DNA of 64,000 bases, from contig JAOANR010000001.1 in NCBI GenBank assembly GCA_030278955.1, positions 682,001 through 746,000 on the forward strand, in the 5' to 3' direction. The notes beneath the pieces are model-generated. The model saw only the letters and a program-made list of their open reading frames with translations. It searched no databases and was not told where the DNA came from. This document shows positions 54,467 through 64,000 of the stretch, one piece after another. Numbering within the stretch: position 1 is the stretch's first letter; every line of letters starts with the position of its first letter. The stretch comes from Hygrophila difformis. Taxonomy: Eukaryota > Streptophyta > Magnoliopsida > Lamiales > Acanthaceae. The translations under genes and the position numbers were made by a program.

Positions 54467-56820
54467 TAGGGTTGCAACAGAATCGACCGATTCGTGATTC
54501 GATTCGTGATTCGATCCGAAATTTTGCTATTCGTATTCGAAATTTTTTGATTCGAATTCGAATAAAACATATTCGATTCGATTCAATAAGTAAACGAATA
54601 CAAATAAGAAATCTCCATATTCGATTCGATATTCGTTCGTATTCGATTAAATATTTATTATATTTAATAAAATAATATGTATAATTTATTTATATATTTT
54701 ATAAAATAATATATGTAATTTATTTATATATAATATATTTTTTAATTGGTACATGCCCGTAATGCTAAAGAAAAAATTGGTACATGCCCAAACATTAACT
54801 CTAATTCTTTCAAATTTTCATTTCACTCTAGAATTGACCCAAAATAACACAATTCTACCCCACAAAAAACAAATCCCCAGCCCCATAAAAAAAAAAAAGT
54901 AGTAACAAATTCAAACTAACCCTAAACGCAATTGGCATCCCATTCTCCAAGTCCCCTGCGCCGCCCTCATCCCTTTCGACCTCCACCTGCGACGAGCCGA
55001 CGCTCTCATTACCTCGACCTCTAGTGTCCGGCGTCGCTGCTCTAATCCCCTTCAGCCTCGGCGACCAGCGCGATCTCATCCCTTCGGCTGGCTTCCTCCA
55101 GCGACCAACGCATTCCAGTCTTCATATCAGCACTGCAACGCCGTCCGCTCAACCCTTTTCTTTCGGCCTTCCTTCCTTCGCCGTTCATCTCCCCCCCCCC
55201 CCCCCCCGTCGCTGCAGCTCGTTCATCCACCCCACCGAGGTCCACTCATCCCCGTCACTACTCTGCTCCTCGCTTGGTAAAGTTCATGTTTTTGCCTTCT
55301 TATATGTTTGCGTTATCAGTTTAGTTTGGAGTCTAAATTTTATTCACCCATGCTTTCGATCGAGGAAAATAAATTTATTTGTTGTGAATTTTAATCAGTT
55401 AGTTTGGAGTCCTATTTATTCACAAAAATCAAACGCACTTAATCAATTGCATTTTGCATTCTTCTTTATAACTATTATATGACCTGAACCATTGAAGGGC
55501 GTTATCATACAGGGCCTTTAGAAAATTGTATTTTCTGAAATTATTTTTTTTTGGTGACCATTCTTCTTTATTCATGGTTTCTGTCCGTTTTTTTATTATA
55601 GATTAATGGATCGCTTATATTCACTAGAGCAACACCCAATTAAAACCCAAGAAGATCAAGATTGTTATTATAGTGAAGCCCACGAGGTAAATTTATATAG
55701 TATATGACTATTAAATTTACCTATCATTTATAATATAAATATATTTTTCAAAATATTTTGAGCTCTAATTTCATATTTGTCATGGAAGGAGGATGATGAA
55801 ACTACAATCAAGATACACGATGATGAAAGATGATGGTGATAGTGATGAGTTGCCCATTGCATCAATCACGGATAGTGATGATTTGCTTGAGTTTGATTGC
55901 CAGTTGATGTGATGTAATTTCTTTCCAAAGGTTTTAACCTTGCTGCCTGTTGATATTTGATCTTTGATTATTTGGGCGTTCAAATGAACTATTATATTGT
56001 GTTTCTGAAAAGGATCTTGAGAAAGTGATGCAATGGATATTTTTGGGTGGATTTTTTGGTCGATGTGCTGTTTGTAGAGTGTATCGAAGGTTTAATTTTT
56101 TTATACTACTAGGATTTTGATTTGCCTTTTTGTGTCCCTTGTGTGATTATTCGCAGATCGATCTCGAGGATAAACCCGCACTTGAGAAGCTCTTTCTCCT
56201 TTGCTTCTGAGAAGTAAGTACACTGTATGTAGTCTTATTAATGTGTTCTGTTTGCTTCTAGAATTAAGTATGGAATATTCAATGATGGAGTTGGGTGTGA
56301 AGGTTGCAACTTGAATGGAGCATATGAAGCAATAGCTTGCAACACTGAATGGGGTAGCAGCTGAAGCCTGGAACCTTGGGAATATTTTGAAGGATGAGGT
56401 TATTGGAATTTATTAAATTGATGTGTTACACTGCACTTTGGAATGTTTTGGAATGTTATTTTGCAAGTTTCCATTGCAAACTATTTTTATGAAATGTTTT
56501 GGGATTTTTTAGTTGAATTTTTATTTTTAGCAGGGTTGGGGGGTGGGGGGTTTTTATTTTTATTTTTTTTTTGCGAAATTTCGAATCAAATAGTTCAAAT
56601 CGAATCGAATAATTACGAATCGAATTGAATATATTCGAACCGAATAAAATAATATTGTACTAAAAATATTCGAACCGAATATTCGGGGGAATCGAATCGA
56701 ATAATTTTTTTTTTTTCGAATATAATTACGAATTCGAATCGAATACGAATACCATTTGCTATTCGTTTGAAAAATCGAATACGAAACAGTGGTATTCGAT
56801 TCGATTCGATTGCAACCCTA
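54467..56820. mobile_element. Non-autonomous hAT-like element
   Basis: Ends are inverted TAGGGTTGCAA, flanked by GTCCGAAC (54459-54466) and GTCCGAAT (56821-56828), an 8-bp duplication with one mismatch, the size made by hAT transposases. About 250 bp inside each end is packed with attcgattcg in inverted orientation. The centre has a GC-rich leader-like part (54940-55260, with a C18 run near 55190), a splice donor, and one small exon-like ORF (MDRLYSLEQHPIKTQ at 55607, bounded by AG and GT), but no transposase, so it is a deletion derivative moved in trans. Confidence 0.75.
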
Positions 56821-56828
56821 GTCCGAAT

Positions 56829-58286
56829 CCCATATTTCAACAATTCTAATCCCAAAACTTAATCCCCTACCTCGGTTGTTGTGCACCAAATTATCATTTC
56901 TCTGCTCATACCAAGTTCCCGTCAATGCCTAATGCTCTGCATCTTCTTTGCCTCCTCGATCGTCGTCGGTGCTCCCTCGGAATTCCACCGCTCTCTCACA
57001 ACATCGGTCGGTACCCCCCCCCCTCTATCAGGTCAGGGAAAACACAGCCTTATTTTTGGCTAATTTTGGTTTTTTCGCAATGGATTGTTTTGTGGGTTGT
57101 TGGTAATTTGTTGTTTTCTTGTAATGGTTTTCTCAGATTGTGGTTTTCGTGGGTTTAATCGGTGTCGTTGTTTGTTTCAAGGAAGGGTATTTTCTGGATC
57201 TATTTTCCTTTGGGGATTTGATAGCTTTATTGGTTTTCGACTTTTCGCATTAAGCATGTTGATAAGGGTATTGCTTTTTTCGGCGATTTGTTTTGGATTT
57301 GCCTTCAATTGGATTTTTTTTTTTCATTTTTAATTATTTATATGAACTCACGCTGAAAGAAAAACCTATTATCTTGGACCAGTACTGATGCTTTTGTTTC
57401 TACTGGTAAAATATCTTACCCTGAATTGAAAACTGTGTGAAATCTTCTATCATAAGGCTCGACAGAATTCTTTACTACTTTCTTTTTTGTTCTTTTTAGC
57501 ACAAAAATAGTACTAGACGTAGAATCTCAACGGCCAGGTATGATGCTGTGATAAGTATGATACAACAAATCTGTTAGTAATCTTATATATAAGTACTGAT
57601 CTCTCTTAACCATTTCTTTTTGTAGCGTGGGTTGCTTGCTAAAAGTGATTTGAAGGCTTTAGTCACAACTCACAATTGCTTTGAATTTCTCTATGCACCT
57701 TTTAAATTGATTTGCATATTTGCTGTAATGCATGTCCATTTGATTTCATAATTACACTTTTGGGGATTAGAAAACCTTTTTTTTTGGGTGGGGTTTGTGA
57801 GAAATCTTTTGTTTCAAAAATGGGTTTCAAAAGTATTTATGGTTTGTTTTCCAATGGAAAAAGCCGCTACTTATGAAAAATTTTCTTGCTCCTCTCTAAC
57901 CAGTTTAAAAATATATACTCAAGAATGGATAGTAAAATAGATTAGTTCTTAGGTCCAAATTTACAGGAAATTCAAGCTTACCCTAAGACAAAGCCCATTC
58001 CGGTTTATAAGTGTTTTTTTACAAAACAAATTTATAATACTCCGTACTCTTTTTAGAATGGTAAATCTAACCAAGCTTAAGTTTAACAAATTCTTTTTTA
58101 AAAAGGCCTTTGGACCTCCTTTCCTACCAAATAAAAGAACAAAAAAAAATAAAACTAATCTTTACAATTTTAACACAATTGCATAAGGCACATGGATAAG
58201 TATGTATTTCTTGGGGATTAAAATTTTGCCACACTTTCTAAGTTTCAAAGCCTAAGAAATTAAATTAGTACTATAGAGGGTTGAAT
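56829..58286. other. Intergenic or 5' part of an unrecognised gene
   Basis: A C-rich stretch (56870-57050) followed by T-rich, intron-like DNA looks like a plant 5' UTR plus intron on the plus strand, but no protein was recognised and the sequence enters the assembly gap. Confidence 0.3.
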
Positions 58287-58786
58287 NNNNNNNNNNNNNN
58301 NNNNNNNNNNNNNNNNNNNNNNNNNNNNNNNNNNNNNNNNNNNNNNNNNNNNNNNNNNNNNNNNNNNNNNNNNNNNNNNNNNNNNNNNNNNNNNNNNNNN
58401 NNNNNNNNNNNNNNNNNNNNNNNNNNNNNNNNNNNNNNNNNNNNNNNNNNNNNNNNNNNNNNNNNNNNNNNNNNNNNNNNNNNNNNNNNNNNNNNNNNNN
58501 NNNNNNNNNNNNNNNNNNNNNNNNNNNNNNNNNNNNNNNNNNNNNNNNNNNNNNNNNNNNNNNNNNNNNNNNNNNNNNNNNNNNNNNNNNNNNNNNNNNN
58601 NNNNNNNNNNNNNNNNNNNNNNNNNNNNNNNNNNNNNNNNNNNNNNNNNNNNNNNNNNNNNNNNNNNNNNNNNNNNNNNNNNNNNNNNNNNNNNNNNNNN
58701 NNNNNNNNNNNNNNNNNNNNNNNNNNNNNNNNNNNNNNNNNNNNNNNNNNNNNNNNNNNNNNNNNNNNNNNNNNNNNNNNNNNNNN
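58287..58786. other. Assembly gap (500 N)
   Basis: Exactly 500 N. It hides the first part of the 5' LTR of copy 2 and its left junction. The round length suggests an unknown-size gap. Confidence 0.98.
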
Positions 58787-60809
58787 AAGTGTTAATCATC
58801 GCTTGATAATCTTTGAGAATCAATAATTTTGAGTTCATGAACCTGGATGCAAAAGATTCTACGTTCATAATTTTCTAAACAGAAATTCCAGAAGGTAGTT
58901 ATGACAGTTATAAATTCTGATCATTTACTTCGAATAAGGATATTCCCTCGCTTCATCCTAAAAGATGATGCGAGGAAATATCCAGATAGATCTAATATGA
59001 CAAAGGCTATTCAAATACTCACGCGATGTCAATCTGACAAAGCGAGAGGATCAATCTATAACAGCAATAGACTTGATATCCGTTTTATAGGATATTAATC
59101 ATTTACTTTTACTTCCTATATGTATATAACTACTATCTATAAGTAGGAATTGAGTACCTCGCCGCATTCTTACAGAAACTATCGCGAGGCATTCAGTTCT
59201 TTGTATAAACAAAATCTGGAGAACATTATTTGAATATTAGCTCCCTCCACGCTGTACAGACATAGCGCGCGGGAAAATTGGAATGTTCATAGTTTGAAAC
59301 CCAAAATAGTTACTGCGAGCTATTTTGGACACTTATTTTGCAGAGTTATTTCTCAAATTCTTTTTCTTGGGAAAGTTATCTCCTAATTCTGTCTAGTTTC
59401 CAATGTATATTTTGGAAGCACCCTTGCATTTTGATTAAGAGGATTCAGAACCCTCAACGTCTCTTTATACATATAATACTACATATACATATAATATTTT
59501 GGGATATTTCCCAGTATATGATGAGTAATCTTACTTCATGATTACAAAATTACAATTCATATGTGCAACACGTATTACTATTTTACACTGGTACGCTGAG
59601 AGAGATGATGATATAGGTTTACTCAATCATTACTTACTCAGGACTGATAAAGAACAAACTTGTTCTTCAGTTGGGCATTTAGTACCTGTCGTTTAAAAGG
59701 GAAAGATGTTTCAAGAACCATCTTTTGTCCTAAAAATTAGTAGAGTATCAGGAAGATTAATTTCCGGGGTTCATGGTATTATAGTTATCACTATAGCTAT
59801 GAGTAGGAGATTAAATATTTCTACTACAGTCTACTAATCCTGAGTCAAATCATGGATATTTGGAACTGTTTACAGAGATTTCTTGAGCTAAATCAGTTAT
59901 ACAAATCTGAGTAGTCTGGATAAGTCAAGGAAGTTGAATAGCAATTTCATCTTGATATACTTACAAGACTATTATTCCTTATGAATACTTGCAGGAATTA
60001 CTCTGAAGAAATAAGTCTTATGAAAACATTGGATGATAGATTTAAATATTAGCTTTTTCATTTGTTGTAGAGGACATCCAATACAGGATCATAAGATCAG
60101 TTTGATCAGAGTAATAAAAAGAACAACTTCAAGTTCAGACGAATATAGTAAGATTTAGAAGTGACCTCAAGTTGTCAAAGGCTTAATCTAAGTCTGAAAG
60201 AAAAAGATTAAGTGACAATTCTGAAAGCTATTATCACAGAAGGAGTCTGACAGATCATTCTGTGATGACAGTATTCCATGATTTCAGAGCTTAGAATGTC
60301 ATGACACTGAATCATAAGTACCTGTCTTGGGAAGTGATTGAAGACATGAAGAATTGATTAAATTGTATAAAGGATTTTTCTATCTCAATGAACTTTCATT
60401 ATGTTTATCCAATGAAGTACGATAATCTCACCATATGCCTATTTCATTTGATTTGGTCTGTAACACCTTAAATACATAATAAGATCATAATGTTCTACAT
60501 CATTTTAATTGTTGTCTTTACTACATTTACAGCTTTAAGCATTTACATTTCAGTAGTATTCTTTAGTAATCATCATTACAACATTCTTAAATCAAGAGTA
60601 GAGACAGATTCTGAAGCTAATAATTCTATTAAAACACTTCTATCGTGTAACTCTCTTTTGAACGATCCCGACAATTAAAATAAATATTGCAGCTTGATAC
60701 CGTGCGCTTTCGGTAGGAAAAACTAGGCAAGCTTTTTAACAGCCCTATAGAGATTATAGTGTAAAGGCTGTCGGGGGGCACTGACCGAGGTTTCACCTCA
60801 AAAGCTTCA
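58787..60809 (+). repeat. 5' LTR of copy 2, truncated by the gap
   Basis: Matches the reverse complement of 17310-19331, ending CAAAAGCTTCA. U3, the TATA box and most of the U3 hairpins fall in the gap; hairpins such as CCTCGCTTCATC...GATGATGCGAGG (58946-58975) remain. Confidence 0.9.
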
Positions 60810-60827
60810 TGGCGCCGTTGCCGGGGA
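60810..60827 (+). other. Primer-binding site (tRNA-Asp), copy 2
   Basis: TGGCGCCGTTGCCGGGGA follows the LTR end without spacing, identical to copy 1. Confidence 0.92.
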
Positions 60828-60948
60828 GGGTGTAGCGTTATGAATTTTAGAACTGTAGATATTCTTGGTTTAATTGTAATTATTTACTTTTTATTATAAC
60901 GAATTCACAAATTCTTTCATTTTGTTCACAGAGAAGCCTCAACAGTTT

Positions 60949-63900
60949 ATGAGCGAGAGAAAAACTCGATCTTCAAGACCACCTTTGCTTCCTTTTAATT
61001 GTGAACTTGAGAGAACAGCAAGGCTGATCAGAGCAAGTGCAAGAAGGAGACAGAGAGATCTTGCAGAAGGAAATCTTTCAACCATAACAAGGATGGCTAA
61101 CAATGGACAGAATGACGGACCTGGGAACTTGCCAAATGGACAACCAGATAATCAGCAAAACATTCCACTTCGAGGACCTTTTCAAGCACCACAAAGAGCT
61201 GCTGCACCACAATTTATTCATCAACACTATTTTCCACCAAATTTTGCTAATCCTGTTCCAAACCCTCAAGAAGAGCAATATCAACCATGGCAACCTAATG
61301 TCGATCAATATTTGGCTGGGACGGATGAGGAGGTTGATATACCACCTGGTATATTGAACCTAGCATCTTCTAGAGCTTTTTATGGAATGAGTGCTGAAGA
61401 TCCACATTTACATCTCAAGAAGTTTGTTGAACTAAGTAAGACAGTAAAGAAAGGAAGAGCTTCAAGGGAAACCATTCAGTTGGCTATGTTTCCATTCTCT
61501 TTGGATGGCTCAGCTAAAGAATGGTATGATTCATTAAATGCTCAACAGAAGGCTACATGGCCAGAATTAGTCAGGAATTTCCTACTCAAGTATTTTCCTG
61601 AAAGCAAGGTTGACGAATGGGTAGACAAGATCTCTAGTTTCAAGATGAGAAAAGGGGAATCTCTTAAGGATGCCCGGGATAGATTCTTCGACATGCTCAA
61701 GAGATGCCCACAACATGGTATAACTGAAAGAAGGTTATTGAAGATTTTCTTCACCGGACTAACTCACACTTGGCAGATGATGATCAATGCCACTGGAGGG
61801 GAACAATTGCTTCAAATGCCACTTGATAGAGCGTGGTCAACAATAGATACTATGACAGCCAGCAGGGCAGTCCTCCAGGACGATGATCCACCATCTCCTA
61901 CCAGAAAAAGTCTTGTCATCCATACAGATAAAAATGAAGAGAAATTTGCAGCACTCTCCAAGCAGATTGCTGATCTACAGTTGGCTCAGAAAGCAAATCA
62001 ACAGGCTCAGCATCAACAACAACAGCAACCAGTAATGGTCCTTCAACCTGCTCCAATGGAACCTGTGTATCAGTGCGGAATTTGCTCAGGGCCACATCAC
62101 AATGATCAGTGTCCACAAATTCAGGAAGCCCCAAAGCAAGATGAGAGCTGCAACTACACCGGATTCCAAAACAAACACCCGAATCTGAGCTATGGTAATA
62201 CTCAGAACGCACAAAATGCACATCTTCTGAACCCACAACAACCAAATCAGCAGCAGTTTCGTCCTCCACAACCATTTTATCCACAACAACAGATGTACCC
62301 ACAGAGACCTTTCCAGCAGGTGAACCAACAGAATAGGCCATTTGGACAGTTTGCACCAGTCCCGGTGAACTTTCCACAACAACCTTATCCTGTTGCTCAA
62401 GATAATACTTACTCTTTAAAGGTGGAAAATGCTCTGAAGGAGTTCATTGTTAAGCAGACAGAGACGAATAACCAACTGCAGGCTTCAATCAAGAATGTTG
62501 AGAATTCAGTAACAGAGATGGCCAAATTATTACAGCAGAGAGAAAAAGGAAAATTACCAAGTTCTTCTGAAACAAATCCACAATGTAAGGCAGTTACATT
62601 GAGGGGAGGAAAAGAGGTTGTTGATCCTGAATTTGAAAAGAAAAGAGATAGGTTGCTGCAGCAGAAAAAGTTCAAGGATGTTCAAACAATGGAAGAAGAT
62701 GATCACCCTGAACAGAGACAGATACTTGAGGATAAGGGTTTGGAAAAGAATGTCTCAGGATATTCCTTTCCTAAGGAAAAAGAGGGAGGTAATGATAATC
62801 CTAACTCTACAGGTAACAAAAAGGATTCACTGGATGAGCACATGCCCAGGATACCATATCCTGGGAGACTTAAAAATGATCTTCAAGAAATTAAATTTAA
62901 GAAATTTCTTGAAAAGATTAAGGCCATTGAAATATCAATCCCTTTGGTTGAATTAATTGCTGAAATGCCCACTTACGCTAAGTTTCTGAAAGAATTAATT
63001 TCAGGGAAAAGAAGTGCAGGAGAGCAGCACATGGTGGTCCTAAATCAAAACTGTAGCTTGGTTCTTCAGCAGAGGATTCCTCCAAAGCTTGAAGATCCAG
63101 GGAGTTTCACTTTACCTCTGATTATCAACTGTAAAGAAGCTGGGCGAGGACTCTGTGACTTAGGAAGCAGCATCAATGTAATGCCACTGGCTATGGCGAG
63201 ACGTTTGGATTTGGGAAAGATGAGGCCAGTCAATATGACCCTCTTCTTTGCTGATCAATCGAGCACCAGACCAGAAGGGATCATTGAAGATGTTATAGTA
63301 AAGACAGGAGGCCTTTGTTTTCCAGCTGACTTTGTCATTCTTGATATCGACGAAAATGTCAGAATTCCTATCATATTGGGAAGGCCTTTTCTGGTGACTG
63401 CGGGAGCCATGATTGATGCAAAGAATGGCATAGTGAAGCTTCATGTTGATAACCAGGAGGTCACTTTTGACATGATGAAGATGTCAACATATCCTTTTAA
63501 CGCTTTTGAAACCAATGTAGCGGGGAATGAATTAGAAGATAGTACTATGGAGGGGGGAAATCTTTATGATTACTATAATCTCTTTACTACTGATGTAACT
63601 GAGAACAATCTCACCCCACTCACAAATGCTAAAGATGCTACTTTTGCTTACTTGTGTGCGGTTAGATTCGCTGATCCTGAGACTGGTGAAATCAAGGATG
63701 GATCAGAAAGTGAGGATATGCCATCTTCAGAGCAATCTGAGGATGACATTGATAAAACAGACCCTTTTGAGGAAGGATCTGATTTAAAGATGGAAGTGCA
63801 AACTCGAAGCAGATTAACTCCATCAATAGAAAACCCACCTGAGCTTGAGCTTAAAGTATTACCAGAACATCTTAAGTATGCCTTCTTGGCAGATAAAAAG

Positions 63901-64000
63901 AAGCTTCCGGTAATAATTTCATCCAAATTGAGTGAAGAACAAGAGCAAGCTCTAGTAGGTACTCTTAAAAATCATATTCAGGCAATTGCTTGGACTATAG
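60949..64000 (+). CDS. gag-pol: Athila-like gag-pol, copy 2, intact but cut by the window end
   Basis: From ATG at 60949 (MSERKTRSS) the frame stays open for 1017 codons to the window edge. It covers the capsid region (about 170-300), a Gln-rich linker, a zinc knuckle (CGICSGPHHNDQC, about 370), and from codon 695 (ATG at 63031) the protease with LCDLGSSINVMP. Gag and Pol are one frame here, as in many plant Ty3 elements, and the two lesions of copy 1 are absent. This copy, or one like it, could supply Gag and enzymes. Reverse transcriptase and integrase lie outside the window. Confidence 0.88.
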   Translation, partial: MSERKTRSSRPPLLPFNCELERTARLIRASARRRQRDLAEGNLSTITRMANNGQNDGPGNLPNGQPDNQQNIPLRGPFQAPQRAAAPQFIHQHYFPPNFANPVPNPQEEQYQPWQPNVDQYLAGTDEEVDIPPGILNLASSRAFYGMSAEDPHLHLKKFVELSKTVKKGRASRETIQLAMFPFSLDGSAKEWYDSLNAQQKATWPELVRNFLLKYFPESKVDEWVDKISSFKMRKGESLKDARDRFFDMLKRCPQHGITERRLLKIFFTGLTHTWQMMINATGGEQLLQMPLDRAWSTIDTMTASRAVLQDDDPPSPTRKSLVIHTDKNEEKFAALSKQIADLQLAQKANQQAQHQQQQQPVMVLQPAPMEPVYQCGICSGPHHNDQCPQIQEAPKQDESCNYTGFQNKHPNLSYGNTQNAQNAHLLNPQQPNQQQFRPPQPFYPQQQMYPQRPFQQVNQQNRPFGQFAPVPVNFPQQPYPVAQDNTYSLKVENALKEFIVKQTETNNQLQASIKNVENSVTEMAKLLQQREKGKLPSSSETNPQCKAVTLRGGKEVVDPEFEKKRDRLLQQKKFKDVQTMEEDDHPEQRQILEDKGLEKNVSGYSFPKEKEGGNDNPNSTGNKKDSLDEHMPRIPYPGRLKNDLQEIKFKKFLEKIKAIEISIPLVELIAEMPTYAKFLKELISGKRSAGEQHMVVLNQNCSLVLQQRIPPKLEDPGSFTLPLIINCKEAGRGLCDLGSSINVMPLAMARRLDLGKMRPVNMTLFFADQSSTRPEGIIEDVIVKTGGLCFPADFVILDIDENVRIPIILGRPFLVTAGAMIDAKNGIVKLHVDNQEVTFDMMKMSTYPFNAFETNVAGNELEDSTMEGGNLYDYYNLFTTDVTENNLTPLTNAKDATFAYLCAVRFADPETGEIKDGSESEDMPSSEQSEDDIDKTDPFEEGSDLKMEVQTRSRLTPSIENPPELELKVLPEHLKYAFLADKKKLPVIISSKLSEEQEQALVGTLKNHIQAIAWTI

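Larger units (their letters stand above)
58787..64000 (+). mobile_element. Athila-like retrotransposon copy 2 (5' part, opposite orientation)
   Basis: Contains the last 2023 bp of the 5' LTR, the tRNA-Asp PBS, the leader and gag-pol, collinear with copy 1 but on the plus strand. It is more diverged from the copy 1 LTRs than those are from each other. The window ends within pol, so whether it carries F-box genes cannot be seen. Confidence 0.92.

Noticed and set aside
54472..54675. ORF rich in Ile-Arg (RDSIRDSIRNFAIRIRNF) at the hAT end
   Set aside because: A translation of the attcgattcg subterminal repeat, not a protein gene.
55024..55482. 152-codon ORF with Pro-rich stretch inside the hAT element
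   Set aside because: Crosses a C18 homopolymer and a splice-donor-like site; low-complexity composition and no family match.
58260..58868. Open frames running through the N gap
   Set aside because: They consist of undefined residues; the ORF exists only because N codons are not read as stops.
62086..62675. Antisense ORFs of 88-153 codons over gag in both copies
   Set aside because: They mirror the Gln-rich gag coding strand in another frame; gag itself has the recognisable domains.

Overview
The window looks like repeat-rich nuclear DNA from a flowering plant, most likely a eudicot. The reasons are a coiled-coil NB-LRR resistance gene, plant GT-AG intron structures, and plant-type mobile elements: a Ty3/Athila-like LTR retrotransposon primed by tRNA-Asp, a mudrA MULE with a Ulp1 gene, a TRIM, tRNA-derived SINEs, a Stowaway-like MITE and a hAT. 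The species cannot be named from the sequence. Exon coordinates, splice joins, target-site duplications and repeat units below were worked out by reading the bases by eye; no search was run.

Layout. (1) 0-9.1 kb is host DNA with small TEs. It holds a seven-exon minus-strand gene (4327-6771, about 356 aa) whose first half is derived from DDI1 (ubiquitin-like domain) and whose second half is an unrelated coiled coil, then a degenerate tandem repeat, then an NB-ARC relic split by a complete 301-bp TRIM. (2) 9124-47274 is one MULE, recognised by a perfect 9-bp target duplication (TTTTTGGTT) and GGGG-starting ends. It carries a four-exon MURA transposase (707 aa), a frameshifted plant-transposon-protein cargo gene, and an eight-exon Ulp1-type protease (744 aa) on the opposite strand. 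Its intergenic DNA is packed with GGTAAA and GACGGTCC motif arrays and 262-bp tandem repeats. Without its insertion it is about 13 kb. (3) 17310-42397 is a 25.1-kb LTR retrotransposon inserted inside one of those 262-bp repeats (TSD GTTTT, two 3323-bp LTRs). It is minus-oriented: 5' LTR, tRNA-Asp PBS, gag, pol, polypurine tract, five F-box-like paralogues with introns, a large coiled-coil ORF, 3' LTR. (4) 47.3-50.7 kb is host DNA with a minisatellite, a SINE nested in a Stowaway-like MITE, and two more SINE copies. (5) 50730-53730 is an intact three-exon CNL resistance gene (943 aa) with a tandemly duplicated 22-codon exon. (6) 54467-56820 is a non-autonomous hAT-like element. (7) After a 500-N gap, 58787-64000 is the 5' part of a second copy of the retrotransposon in the opposite orientation, with an intact gag-pol frame running off the window.

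How the parts work together. The transposase, ends and motif arrays form the mobility system of the MULE, with the Ulp1 and transposon-protein genes as cargo. In the retrotransposon, gag-pol is the mobility part, and the F-box cluster plus large ORF are a 12-kb cargo block downstream of pol. Copy 1 has almost identical LTRs but broken gag and a broken gag-pol junction, so it was probably copied in trans by relatives such as copy 2. The same inverted-repeat motif family lies upstream of the LTR TATA box and upstream of the first F-box gene, hinting at shared control.
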